Assembly (NCBI GenBank): GCA_016713175.1
Contig: JADJPQ010000008.1
Location: 1-64,000 of the forward strand
Source: Planctomycetota bacterium
GTDB taxonomy: Bacteria; Planctomycetota; UBA1135; UBA2386
Length of the DNA stretch: 64,000 nucleotides
Direction of reading: 5' to 3'
The position numbers and the translations under genes are program-made. Below are positions 41,878 to 50,059 of this stretch, one piece after another (the stretch's first letter is position 1; each line of letters starts with the position of its first letter). The notes below the pieces were generated by a model that had not been told where the DNA came from, made no database searches, and saw nothing but the letters and a program-made list of their open reading frames with translations.

Positions 41878-43563
41878 ATGCGTTGGTTTCGTACCGCCCT
41901 TCCGGCCACGGCCTTCTTCGTCTTGTTGTCGTCGGCCGCTGGCGTCGGCTACTGGTTCGGCACGCAGCGCGCCGGTGCTGGGGCGAGCAAGTCGACCAGC
42001 GTCTACACCTGTTCCATGCACCCCCAGGTGCGGCAGGATGGCCCTGGCACTTGCCCGATCTGTCGAATGGAGCTGGTGCCCTTGGCCTCGGTGCCCAAGG
42101 ACTCCGGACCCGCCCTGACGATCGACCCGGTGGTCGTCCAGAACATGGGCGTCCGCGTGGCGACGATCGCGAGGGGCGCGCTGTCCAAGACCGTGCATGC
42201 GTTCGGTGCGGTGCGCGAGGCGCAAGCACGGCAGCGGGACATCGCGCTGAAGATCCCGGGCTTCGTGCACAAGCTGCACGCCCACACCGAAGGGATGGCG
42301 ATCAGCAAGGGGGACGTGCTGTTCGACCTCTACTCGGCCGAGTTGATCGTGGCGCAGGAGGAGCTGATCGCCGCCCGCAAGAGCGGTGACGCCGAGCTGC
42401 TCGCTGCCGCTCGACAGAAGCTCCTGCTTTGGGACCTACCCGCTTCGCTGGTCGACGAACTGCAAGCGAGAGAACACGCCCAACAGACGATCCCCTGGCA
42501 AAGCCCGGTCAGCGGTCGACTCATGCGCCGAGACATCGTCGAGGGTGCGCCCGCGATGATGAACCAGTCGCTGCTGCGGATCGTCGATCTGTCCGAGGTT
42601 TGGCTCGATGCGCAACTGCCAGAGCACGAAGCCGGCAGCGTGCGGCTCGACATGGAGGTCGAGGCGTCGTTCGCCGCGCTGCCCGGGCGCGTGGCCAAGG
42701 GCCGGATCGTCTACATCGCGCCTGCGATCGACGAAGCGACGCGCACGGTCACGGTGCGCGCGATGCTGCCGAACGAGGACGAGTCGTATCGGCCGGGGAT
42801 GTTCGCACGGTTGCACATGCCGTTGGCACTCGCTGCGGATGCGGTCTTGGTGCCCATGGAAGCCGTGTTGGACACTGGCGATCGCCAACTCGCATGGTTG
42901 GCTCTCGGAGACGGCAAGTTCGAGCCGCGCGTGCTGCGCGTCGGGAGAGCCGGCGACGGAGGCATGGTCGAGGTGCTCGATGGTGTGAAGGAAGGCGACC
43001 GCGTCGTCGTCTCGGGTCAGTTGCTGATCGACGCGGAGAGCCAGTTGCGCGAAGGCACCCGCAAGCTGCAAGGCGAGGGACTCCTGTACGAGAGCCCGGG
43101 GCCGGCCGTTCGCGAACCCCTGCGCCTCACCGCGGAGATCCAGCAGCGCGTCGACGCGGTGTTGACCGCCTACTTGGCGGTCGCCGACGCGCTACTGCAC
43201 GACAAGGACGACGATGACGGCTGGGTTCGCCTCTCGACCGCCGTGCAGGCGTTGCACGACGGTGCGCCGCCCGAGCTGCACGAGCTCGTGCACGAGTTGC
43301 CGAAGGCCGTTTCTGCCGACATCGCCGATGTCGCCACGCGCCGCAGGACTTTGATTCCGGCCGGCAAGCTATTCGCCGAGTTGTTCGCGGCAGCCCGGCC
43401 GAGCAGGACCTTCGGGCCTTCGCTGTTCGTCATGCACTGTCCGATGGTCGAGGCCGATTGGCTGCAGACCGACGAGAAGGTGAAGAACTTCTTCGACCTC
43501 AGCATGACGTCATGCGGTGAGGTGAAGAGCCGCTTGCCGCTCGACACGGGAGCGGGTCGATGA
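41878..43563 (+). CDS. cusB: Copper/silver RND adaptor, CusB-like
   Basis: This is a 561-residue adaptor with an N-terminal anchor or signal (residues 1-30). Residues 43-66 form a heavy-metal-binding domain (Y-T-C-S-M-H-P ... G-T-C-P-I-C-R-M-E-L). The adaptor core covers about 80-400. The C-terminal 140 residues form a DUF3347-type domain with M-H-C-P-M-V and a later Cys, another copper-binding unit. GAGAGG lies before the ATG. Its stop overlaps the pump gene by four bases. It collects Cu+/Ag+ in the periplasm and passes them to CusA. Confidence 0.9.
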   Translation: MRWFRTALPATAFFVLLSSAAGVGYWFGTQRAGAGASKSTSVYTCSMHPQVRQDGPGTCPICRMELVPLASVPKDSGPALTIDPVVVQNMGVRVATIARGALSKTVHAFGAVREAQARQRDIALKIPGFVHKLHAHTEGMAISKGDVLFDLYSAELIVAQEELIAARKSGDAELLAAARQKLLLWDLPASLVDELQAREHAQQTIPWQSPVSGRLMRRDIVEGAPAMMNQSLLRIVDLSEVWLDAQLPEHEAGSVRLDMEVEASFAALPGRVAKGRIVYIAPAIDEATRTVTVRAMLPNEDESYRPGMFARLHMPLALAADAVLVPMEAVLDTGDRQLAWLALGDGKFEPRVLRVGRAGDGGMVEVLDGVKEGDRVVVSGQLLIDAESQLREGTRKLQGEGLLYESPGPAVREPLRLTAEIQQRVDAVLTAYLAVADALLHDKDDDDGWVRLSTAVQALHDGAPPELHELVHELPKAVSADIADVATRRRTLIPAGKLFAELFAAARPSRTFGPSLFVMHCPMVEADWLQTDEKVKNFFDLSMTSCGEVKSRLPLDTGAGR

Positions 43564-44963
43564 TCGCTCGCATCCTCGAACTCAGCGTGCGCCACAGAGC
43601 ACTGGTCGTGATGTTGACGGTGGGGCTGCTGGCGCTGGGGCTGTGGGGCTACCGGAACGTCCGGCTCGACGCGATCCCCGACCTGTCCGATGTGCAGGTC
43701 ATCGTCGTCACCGAGTACCCGGGCCAGAACCCGCAGGTCGTCGACGATCAGGTCACCTACCCGCTGGCCAGTGCGCTGCTCGCCGTGCCCGGGGCCACGG
43801 ACGTGCGTGGCGTGTCGATGTTCGAGCTGTCGTTCTGCTACGTGCTGTTCGAGGACGGCACCGACATCTACTGGGCGCGCAGCCGTGTGCTCGAGTACCT
43901 GTCGACGATCCGGGACCGACTGCCGGCCGGCGTGCAGCCGAAGCTCGGCCCGGACGCCACGGGCGTAGGGTGGGTCTACCAGTACGCGCTGGTCTCCGAT
44001 CGCCACGACCTCGCCGAGCTGCGCACGATCCAGGACTACTACCTGCGCTATCCGCTCAGCTCCGTCGACGGCGTCTCCGAGGTCGCGAGCTTCGGCGGGT
44101 TCGTCAAGCAGTACGAGGTCCTGCTCGACCCGGAACGGGTGCGAGCGTTCGGTGTCTCGGTCACCGCCGTTGCGGCGGCGATCGAATCGAGCAACCGCGA
44201 CGTCGGCGGTTCGGTCGTCGAACGCTCTGAACAGGAGTACATGGTGCGGAGCCGCGGCTACCTGCACGGAGTCGATGACCTCGCCAAAGTGCCGGTCGGA
44301 CTCGGTGCCAACGGCACGCCCGTCTTGCTCGGGCAGATCGCCGAACTGCGCGTCGGCGGCGAGGCGCGCCGATCGGTCGGGGATCTCGACGGCAAGGGGG
44401 AAGCCGTCGGCGGCGTGGTCGTCGCGCGCTTCGGCAGCAACGCCTTCCAGGTCATCAAGGATGCCAAGGCGCGTCTCGAAGAGCTGAAGCCTGGGCTGCC
44501 CGAGGGCGTGCGCATCGTCCCGACCTACGACCGCTCGCTCGTCATCCAACGCGCGGTCGACACGCTGCGCGACGCGGTCTTCGAGGAACTGATCGTCACG
44601 GGCCTCATCTGCCTCGTGTTCCTCGCCCACGTCCGCTCGGCGATCGTCGCGCTCATCATCCTGCCGATCGGCCTGCTCGTCGCGATGCTGCTGATGACGT
44701 TGCTCGGCATCAACGCGAACATCATGTCGATCGGCGGCCTCGCCCTGGCGATCGGCGTCATGGTCGACAGTTCGGTGGTGCTGGTCGAGAACGCGCACAA
44801 GCACCTGCAAAGGGCGCGCGATCTGTTCGAGAAGAGCGGGGTGCCGATGCCGCCACAGCCGGAGATCGTGCTTCGCCGCAGCGAAGGAGGTGGCACCGAG
44901 CCTGTTCAGCTCGCTGCTCATCATCACGGTCGCGTTCTTGCCCATCTTCGTGCTGGGTGGTGA
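43560..44963 (+). CDS. cusA: CusA copper/silver RND pump, N-terminal part (frameshifted)
   Basis: This 467-codon frame holds TM1 to TM4 and the first periplasmic loop of the pump. TM4 reads A-I-G-V-M-V-D-S-S-V-V-L-V-E-N-A-H-K, matching the HME4 (CusA) signature A-I-G-x3-D-x-A-x3-(I/V)-E-N-x-H-K. It loses the RND frame at 44871-44880: removal of one C from CTTCGCCGCA gives the expected R-A-A-K-E-V-A-P-S-L-F. The residues after this point (from about 440) are out of frame and not real. Its start overlaps the cusB stop. Confidence 0.88.
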   Translation: MIARILELSVRHRALVVMLTVGLLALGLWGYRNVRLDAIPDLSDVQVIVVTEYPGQNPQVVDDQVTYPLASALLAVPGATDVRGVSMFELSFCYVLFEDGTDIYWARSRVLEYLSTIRDRLPAGVQPKLGPDATGVGWVYQYALVSDRHDLAELRTIQDYYLRYPLSSVDGVSEVASFGGFVKQYEVLLDPERVRAFGVSVTAVAAAIESSNRDVGGSVVERSEQEYMVRSRGYLHGVDDLAKVPVGLGANGTPVLLGQIAELRVGGEARRSVGDLDGKGEAVGGVVVARFGSNAFQVIKDAKARLEELKPGLPEGVRIVPTYDRSLVIQRAVDTLRDAVFEELIVTGLICLVFLAHVRSAIVALIILPIGLLVAMLLMTLLGINANIMSIGGLALAIGVMVDSSVVLVENAHKHLQRARDLFEKSGVPMPPQPEIVLRRSEGGGTEPVQLAAHHHGRVLAHLRAGW

Positions 44964-46830
44964 GTCGGGCCGCATGTTCAGCCCACTCGCGTGGACCAAG
45001 ACCTTCGCGATCGGCGCAGCCGCCATCCTTGGCATCACCGTGGTGCCGGCGCTGATGGTGTGGTTCCTGAAGGGCCGCATTCCGCGTGAAGAGAGGAACC
45101 CCGTCAACCGGCTCAGCGAGGCCGTCTACGAACCGTTCTTTTGGATCTGCCTGCGGCACCCGTTCGCGACCTTGCTGTGCGTACTCCTGCTCGGAGCGTC
45201 GGCGATCTACCCGGCGACGAACCTCGGCTCCGAGTTCATGCCGAAGCTCGACGAGGGCGACTTGCTCTACATGCCTACGACAAGCCCCAGCGTCTCGGTC
45301 GGCAAGGCGCGCGAGATCCTGCAGCAGACCGACAAGCTGATCGCATTGGTGCCCGAGGTTCGGACCGTGCACGGCAAGATCGGCCGCGCCGAGACCGCGA
45401 CCGACCCCGCTCCTCTGTCGATGGTCGAAACGGTCGTGCAACTCGAAGCCGACCGCAACAAGTGGCGAACGCGAGCGGTGGATCGGTTCTGGCACGGTTT
45501 CCCGGGTTGGTTGTCGTGGCTGTCTTGGCCATTCGAGCACACGTTCTGGCCCGACCGCCGGCCGATCACGATGGACGAGTTGAAGTTCGGCTGGTCGGAG
45601 CCGGACGGCAGCCACCACCCAGGGCTCGACGAGATCGTGCGCCTGCCGGGGATGGCCAATGCGTGGCCCTACCCGATCGAGAACCGCATCAACATGCTGT
45701 CGACCGGCATCAAGACGCCGGTCGGCATCAAGCTGTTCGGGCCGGACCTTGCCGTCTTGAATGATCTGGCGCAGCGCACCGCAGCGGCCGTGCAGGGTGT
45801 GCGCGGCACGACGAGCGCCTACGCGGAGAACAACCTCGGCGGGCTCTACCTCGACATCGCCGTCGACCGTGCCGCGGCGGCTCGCTTCGGCATGACCACC
45901 GGCGACGTGCAGATGGTCATCCAGACCGCGATCGGCGGCATGCCGGTCAGCACCGCAGTCGAAGGGCTCGGCCGGTTTCCGATCAACCTGCGCTACGCCC
46001 GCGAGCGTCGCGACGACCTGGATTCGTTGCGCGGCGTGTTGGTCGACACGCCAGCCGGCCAGCGCATTCCGCTCGGCGAGCTTGCGTCGTTGAGCCATGT
46101 CTCCGGCCCGCCGATGCTGCGCAGCGAGAACGCACAACGCACGGCCTGGGTCTACGTCGACCTCGCCAACCGCGACCTCGGCGGGTTCGTCGCGGAAGCG
46201 CGCGACGTCGTCGAGCGCGCGGTGCCGCTGCCTGCGGGCTACAGCCGCGTCTGGTCCGGCACGTTCCAGTACTTGCAGGAGACCGAGGAGCGGCTGTGGC
46301 TCGTGCTGCCCATCACGGGGCTCCTGATCGTGCTGCTGCTGTATCTCGCCAACGGCTCGTGGTTCCGCGTGTGCGTGATCCTGCTCGCCGTGCCGTTCTC
46401 ACTGATCGGCGCGTTCTGGTTCCTGTGGGCGTTGGACTACGACATGAGCCTTGCTGTCTGGGTCGGCATCATCGCGTTGCTCGGCGTCGACGCGGAGACC
46501 GGGCAGGTGATGCTGCTCTACCTCGACAGCGAGTTCGATCGTGCGAAGTCGGAAGGGCGCATGCGAACGACCGGCGACCTGATGACGGCGATCCACGCCG
46601 GAGCCGTGAAACGCATCCGTCCGAAGACCATGACCGTCGCGACCGACATGATCGGTCTGCTGCCGCTTCTTTGGGCGACCGGGACCGGGGCGGATGTCAC
46701 ACGACGGCTCGTCGCGCCGCTGATCGGCGGCATCACCGTGAGCTTCCTGATGGAGCTGCTAGCGTACCCGGTGATCTTCTACTTGTGGCAGCGTTGGCGG
46801 ATGCGGGGCCAGTTGGAGGTGGTCGCATGA
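44890..46830 (+). CDS. cusA: CusA copper/silver RND pump, C-terminal part (after frameshift)
   Basis: These 646 codons encode TM5 to TM12 and the second loop; the frame is open upstream to the frameshift. The GTG at 44890 is not a true start. The Met-rich periplasmic cleft pattern is present (for example N-M-L-S-T-G-I-K-T-P-V-G-I-K). Joined, the two parts form a normal pump of about 1090 residues. The downstream half is intact to its stop, which overlaps cusC. Either a recent mutation or a one-base assembly error. Confidence 0.88.
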   Translation: MAPSLFSSLLIITVAFLPIFVLGGESGRMFSPLAWTKTFAIGAAAILGITVVPALMVWFLKGRIPREERNPVNRLSEAVYEPFFWICLRHPFATLLCVLLLGASAIYPATNLGSEFMPKLDEGDLLYMPTTSPSVSVGKAREILQQTDKLIALVPEVRTVHGKIGRAETATDPAPLSMVETVVQLEADRNKWRTRAVDRFWHGFPGWLSWLSWPFEHTFWPDRRPITMDELKFGWSEPDGSHHPGLDEIVRLPGMANAWPYPIENRINMLSTGIKTPVGIKLFGPDLAVLNDLAQRTAAAVQGVRGTTSAYAENNLGGLYLDIAVDRAAAARFGMTTGDVQMVIQTAIGGMPVSTAVEGLGRFPINLRYARERRDDLDSLRGVLVDTPAGQRIPLGELASLSHVSGPPMLRSENAQRTAWVYVDLANRDLGGFVAEARDVVERAVPLPAGYSRVWSGTFQYLQETEERLWLVLPITGLLIVLLLYLANGSWFRVCVILLAVPFSLIGAFWFLWALDYDMSLAVWVGIIALLGVDAETGQVMLLYLDSEFDRAKSEGRMRTTGDLMTAIHAGAVKRIRPKTMTVATDMIGLLPLLWATGTGADVTRRLVAPLIGGITVSFLMELLAYPVIFYLWQRWRMRGQLEVVA

Positions 46831-48134
46831 AGGTCGTTCTCATGGTGTTGGCACTGGCCTTGGCCGGGTGTGTCATGCGGCCCGAAGGCGAGCAAGCGGA
46901 GCGCGACCGAGTGGCTGCCGCCGGAGTCGCATTCCACAAGCCGTTTGCGGAGCGAGAGCTTCCTGATCTGGCCCAAGGAGCAACGCTTTCTGAGTTCCTG
47001 GCGCACGCCGAACAGGCCAACGGCGCACTGGAGGCGGCCTTCCATACCTGGGAAGCGGCACTCGAGAAGGTCCCCCAGGCCAGCACGCAGGCAACAACCG
47101 CGATGGTCGGGTTGGAGCACACCCTGGATGGCGGGTCGGCGCTCGATCGCACGGCCTTGCTGCTGATGAACAACACCATGGCCATGATCCTCTGGCCTGG
47201 ACGCTTGGAAGCGCAGGGCGAAGCGGCCCTCGCCGACGCGCGAGTCGCTGGTGCTGCGTTCGTTCGGGAGCGGTTGCGGCTGCAGACCCAAGTCAGCGAC
47301 GCGTACTACGCCTTGGCCTTGCGCGACGAGGAGTTGGCGCTGCTCGACCGACTGGAGCGGCTGCTTGCCGTGCAGGTGCCATCCGTGGCGGCGCGGGTGC
47401 GAGCCGGCTCTGCCATGCAGGTCGAGCTTCTGGCTGCCGAAGTGGCGCGCGATCGGGTGCGAGCGGAGCGCGCGAAGCTCGCAGGCGAGCGGCCAGCCCA
47501 GGAGGCGGCACTGCGTGCGCTCGTCGGTGTCGGGGGCGAGGCCACGGTGCCGAAGCCGGTGCTGCCGCCTCTGACTTCCCTGCGACCGGTTGAGCGGGAC
47601 GTGATCGAATCCGTGTTGGCGAACAACGCCGAGGTCGAGATGCAGCGGCTCGAACACGCTGCCGCGATGGCCGAGGTCACGATGGCCGAGTGGGAGCGTG
47701 TGCCCGAGTTCTCCCTCAGTGCCACGGTGATGGGCACCATGAGCCAGACGCTCGGTGCGGCCATGACGCTGCCTTGGCTGCGTGGAACGGCTATCGAAGG
47801 CGCGGTGCGCGAGAGCGAAGCGCGCGTGCGCGCGGCCGACGCCCTGCGTCGACAGGCTGGCGTCGATGCGACCGCCATGGCGGTGCGTGAACTAGCGATG
47901 CTGGCCGCAGTGGAGGCGGAGCACGCCGTGCTGGCGGAGTCCCTGCTGCCAAGGTTGCGGCAGATGGGAGACGTCGCGCGCGCTGCGTGGACCGCGGGCG
48001 GCGGCAAGCTCACCGAGTGGGTGGCCGCGACCGCCATGGCTTTGGAAACCGAGACGGCCTTGGCCCGACTGCGGCGCGAGCACTCGCTGGCGAGGGCGAG
48101 ATTGCAGGAGTTGCTCGGAGGAGTTGCCCCATGA
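46827..48134 (+). CDS. cusC: RND outer-membrane factor, CusC-like lipoprotein
   Basis: This is a 435-residue TolC-family lipoprotein (lipobox A-L-A-G-C). The ATG at 46827 overlaps the cusA stop; the in-frame sequence upstream belongs to the other frame of cusA. Two helical OEP repeats fill residues 50-430. Here the order is cusB-cusA-cusC, unlike the czcC-czcB-czcA order of the first operon. Confidence 0.82.
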   Translation: MKVVLMVLALALAGCVMRPEGEQAERDRVAAAGVAFHKPFAERELPDLAQGATLSEFLAHAEQANGALEAAFHTWEAALEKVPQASTQATTAMVGLEHTLDGGSALDRTALLLMNNTMAMILWPGRLEAQGEAALADARVAGAAFVRERLRLQTQVSDAYYALALRDEELALLDRLERLLAVQVPSVAARVRAGSAMQVELLAAEVARDRVRAERAKLAGERPAQEAALRALVGVGGEATVPKPVLPPLTSLRPVERDVIESVLANNAEVEMQRLEHAAAMAEVTMAEWERVPEFSLSATVMGTMSQTLGAAMTLPWLRGTAIEGAVRESEARVRAADALRRQAGVDATAMAVRELAMLAAVEAEHAVLAESLLPRLRQMGDVARAAWTAGGGKLTEWVAATAMALETETALARLRREHSLARARLQELLGGVAP

Positions 48135-48250
48135 CCAGTTCGCGCCCGAGCGGGGAATCGCCCCGCTCTTCACACACCTACTCTGCTCCCGTTGGACCGA
48201 CACGTTGTCGGCGCTGCGGGGGCAGTTCTGCGACACGAGAGGAAACGAAG

Positions 48251-48994
48251 ATGACCGCGAAACGACTGTTCTGGATCCTGCCGCTGTTGGCGGCGTTCTT
48301 GTTCGCCACCAACGCGCTCGCGCAGCACGACCATGGCGACCATGGGCACGGCAAGAAGCAGGAGGATGCGAAGGCGGCTGTTCGCGTCGGCGACGCCTAC
48401 TCGCTGAGCACCTGCCCGATCTCCGGCAAGAAGCTCGGGTCGATGGGTGATCCTGTGGTCAGGCTCTACGAAGGGCGCGAGGTCCGCTACTGCTGTGGCG
48501 GCTGCATCAAGAAGTTCGAGAAGGACTTGGCCGCGAGCTTCTCGGCGCTCGACGCGAAACTCATCGCGGATCAAGGTCCGCTCTACCCGCTGGCCACCTC
48601 GGTGGTCTCGGGCAAGAAGCTCCCGGAGAAGGCGCACGAGTTCGTCTTCGGCAACCGCTTGGTTCGCGTCTCCGCCGAGAAGGAGAAGGCCGAGTTCGTC
48701 AAGGAGCCGGCCAAGTTCCTGAAGGTTCTCGATGTTGCCGTCGTGACCGCGCAGGGCAAGGACTACGTGCTGAAGCAGTGCCCTGTGAGTGATGAGAAGT
48801 ACGGCGGCGACATGGGCGACCCCATCGACGTCGTGGTCGGCGGCCGACTCGTGCGTGTCTGCTGCAAGGACTGCACGGACGAAGTCGAGAAGGCTCCCGC
48901 GAAGTTCGTCGAACTGATCGATGCGGCCCGCAAGAAGGCAGCCGAGGCGAAGCCCGGCGAGGGCAAGGCGGACCAGTCCAAGGAAAAGAAGTGA
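48251..48994 (+). CDS. Secreted TRASH/YHS-like protein with three repeats
   Basis: This is a 247-residue secreted protein. The ATG at 48251 has GAGAGGAA upstream and starts a signal peptide ending A-L-A; a longer frame begins earlier but has no signal. A His-rich arm (H-D-H-G-D-H-G-H) follows. Three similar units cover residues 50-235. The first has C-P-I-S-G-K-K ... Y-C-C-G-G-C and the third C-P-V-S-D-E-K ... V-C-C-K-D-C; the second (S-G-K-K-L-P-E) lacks all Cys. This resembles TRASH/YHS metal-binding domains. A Lys-rich tail ends the protein. Likely a periplasmic copper chaperone. Confidence 0.75.
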   Translation: MTAKRLFWILPLLAAFLFATNALAQHDHGDHGHGKKQEDAKAAVRVGDAYSLSTCPISGKKLGSMGDPVVRLYEGREVRYCCGGCIKKFEKDLAASFSALDAKLIADQGPLYPLATSVVSGKKLPEKAHEFVFGNRLVRVSAEKEKAEFVKEPAKFLKVLDVAVVTAQGKDYVLKQCPVSDEKYGGDMGDPIDVVVGGRLVRVCCKDCTDEVEKAPAKFVELIDAARKKAAEAKPGEGKADQSKEKK

Positions 48995-49043
48995 ACAGGA
49001 CGGGCCGCTTCCTTTGCTGCGGCTCGGCAAGTTGCGAACGCCC

Positions 49044-49748
49044 ATGACCTCCCCAGTCGAACGAGAACCTGTCATCGTGCCGGCGCTGCGTTACCGCGGC
49101 CTGACGTGGCTCTACGACTTCGTGATCGGACCGACTACTCGGGAGCGAACGGTCAAGGCGGCGATCGTCACGCACGCTCGCGTGGAGCCCGGGGCTCAGG
49201 TGCTCGACGTGGGAGCGGGCACCGGGTCGTTGGGGATTATGCTGAAACGATACCAGCCGGCCGCGAAAGTGGTCGGTGTAGACGGCGATCCGCAGATCCT
49301 CGCGATTGCGAAACGCAAAGGCTCGGCGGCGGCGGTCGACGTGACGTGGGTGGAGGCTATGGCGCAGCGCCTGCCCTTCGAACGCAACATGTTCGACCGC
49401 GTCATCACGAGCCTTCTGCTCCACCATCTGGATGATGCCGCGAAGGCCGCGGCGCTTGCCGAGATGCGCCGCGTCCTACGACCCGGTGGTGCGCTGGTGG
49501 TCGCCGACTGGGATCGGCCGCGCGGACCACTGATGCACGCCGCATTCCTTCTGGTCCGGCTTCTCGACGGCTGGGCCAACACCCGGGCGCACGCGGCCGG
49601 ACAGCTTGCATCCGCGATCGCCAAGGCTGGCTTCGTGAATGTCATGGCCGTCGCTCACTTCAGTACGTGCTGTGGAACCCTGACCGTGTTCACCGCGACC
49701 AATCCGGCCGCGGGAGACGGTCCCAACCCGAACGGAGAACTACGATGA
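49044..49748 (+). CDS. SAM-dependent methyltransferase
   Basis: This 234-residue class I methyltransferase has the SAM motif L-D-V-G-A-G-T-G near residue 54, the acidic V-D-G-D at the second strand, and L-R-P-G-G-A-L-V-V-A-D. It resembles UbiE/arsenite-type small-molecule methyltransferases, but the Cys triad of ArsM is missing; only one C-C pair is near the end. Its target is unknown. It follows the TRASH-like gene by 49 bases and overlaps the next tiny gene by four, so it travels with the copper operon. Confidence 0.82.
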   Translation: MTSPVEREPVIVPALRYRGLTWLYDFVIGPTTRERTVKAAIVTHARVEPGAQVLDVGAGTGSLGIMLKRYQPAAKVVGVDGDPQILAIAKRKGSAAAVDVTWVEAMAQRLPFERNMFDRVITSLLLHHLDDAAKAAALAEMRRVLRPGGALVVADWDRPRGPLMHAAFLLVRLLDGWANTRAHAAGQLASAIAKAGFVNVMAVAHFSTCCGTLTVFTATNPAAGDGPNPNGELR

Positions 49749-49855
49749 GAACGATCCTGACTCGACTGGCCGTGTGGCGCAACTACGCCCTTCTGTCAGC
49801 CCTCCTGCTGGCCGTGTTCGCCGCGTGCCACGGCACTGGATCTCGGTGCCACTGA
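49745..49855 (+). CDS. Tiny lipoprotein, 36 residues
   Basis: The ATG overlaps the stop of the methyltransferase gene (ATGA). It encodes a hydrophobic signal sequence with lipobox F-A-A-C, then only ten residues containing H-G and C-H. After lipidation a peptide of eleven residues with two Cys and two His would remain, enough to bind one metal ion. It is too short for most gene finders but the coupling and lipobox argue for a real product. Confidence 0.55.
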   Translation: MRTILTRLAVWRNYALLSALLLAVFAACHGTGSRCH

Positions 49856-49907
49856 ACGCTCGATCGCGATGGCCCGATCGATTGGCGGAGGCTGGGCACG
49901 CCGCGCA

Positions 49908-49945
49908 CTCTGCGCGTGACGTCGTGTCATCGACGACACCGATTC
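49908..49945 (+). repeat. Intergenic TGAC-N5-GTCA element, copy 4
   Basis: The core TGACGTCGTGTCA at 49917-49929 keeps both arms with a different centre, again after TGCGCG. It overlaps GTGTC-ATCGAC-GACAC (49924-49939). It lies about 130 bases before copA. Confidence 0.5.
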
Positions 49946-50059
49946 GCGTCGCGGCTCCGTGTCCTGGAGTGATCGAGCCGTGACACGAACGGCTGCAGCC
50001 CCACGATGCGCGAGCTGCGTCGCATGTAATGCCCATCGACTCTCGACGTCTACGAGGGC

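Noticed and set aside
43170..45107. Long minus-strand frame opposite cusB and cusA
   Set aside because: Composition is typical of antisense frames, and the plus strand encodes clear RND proteins.
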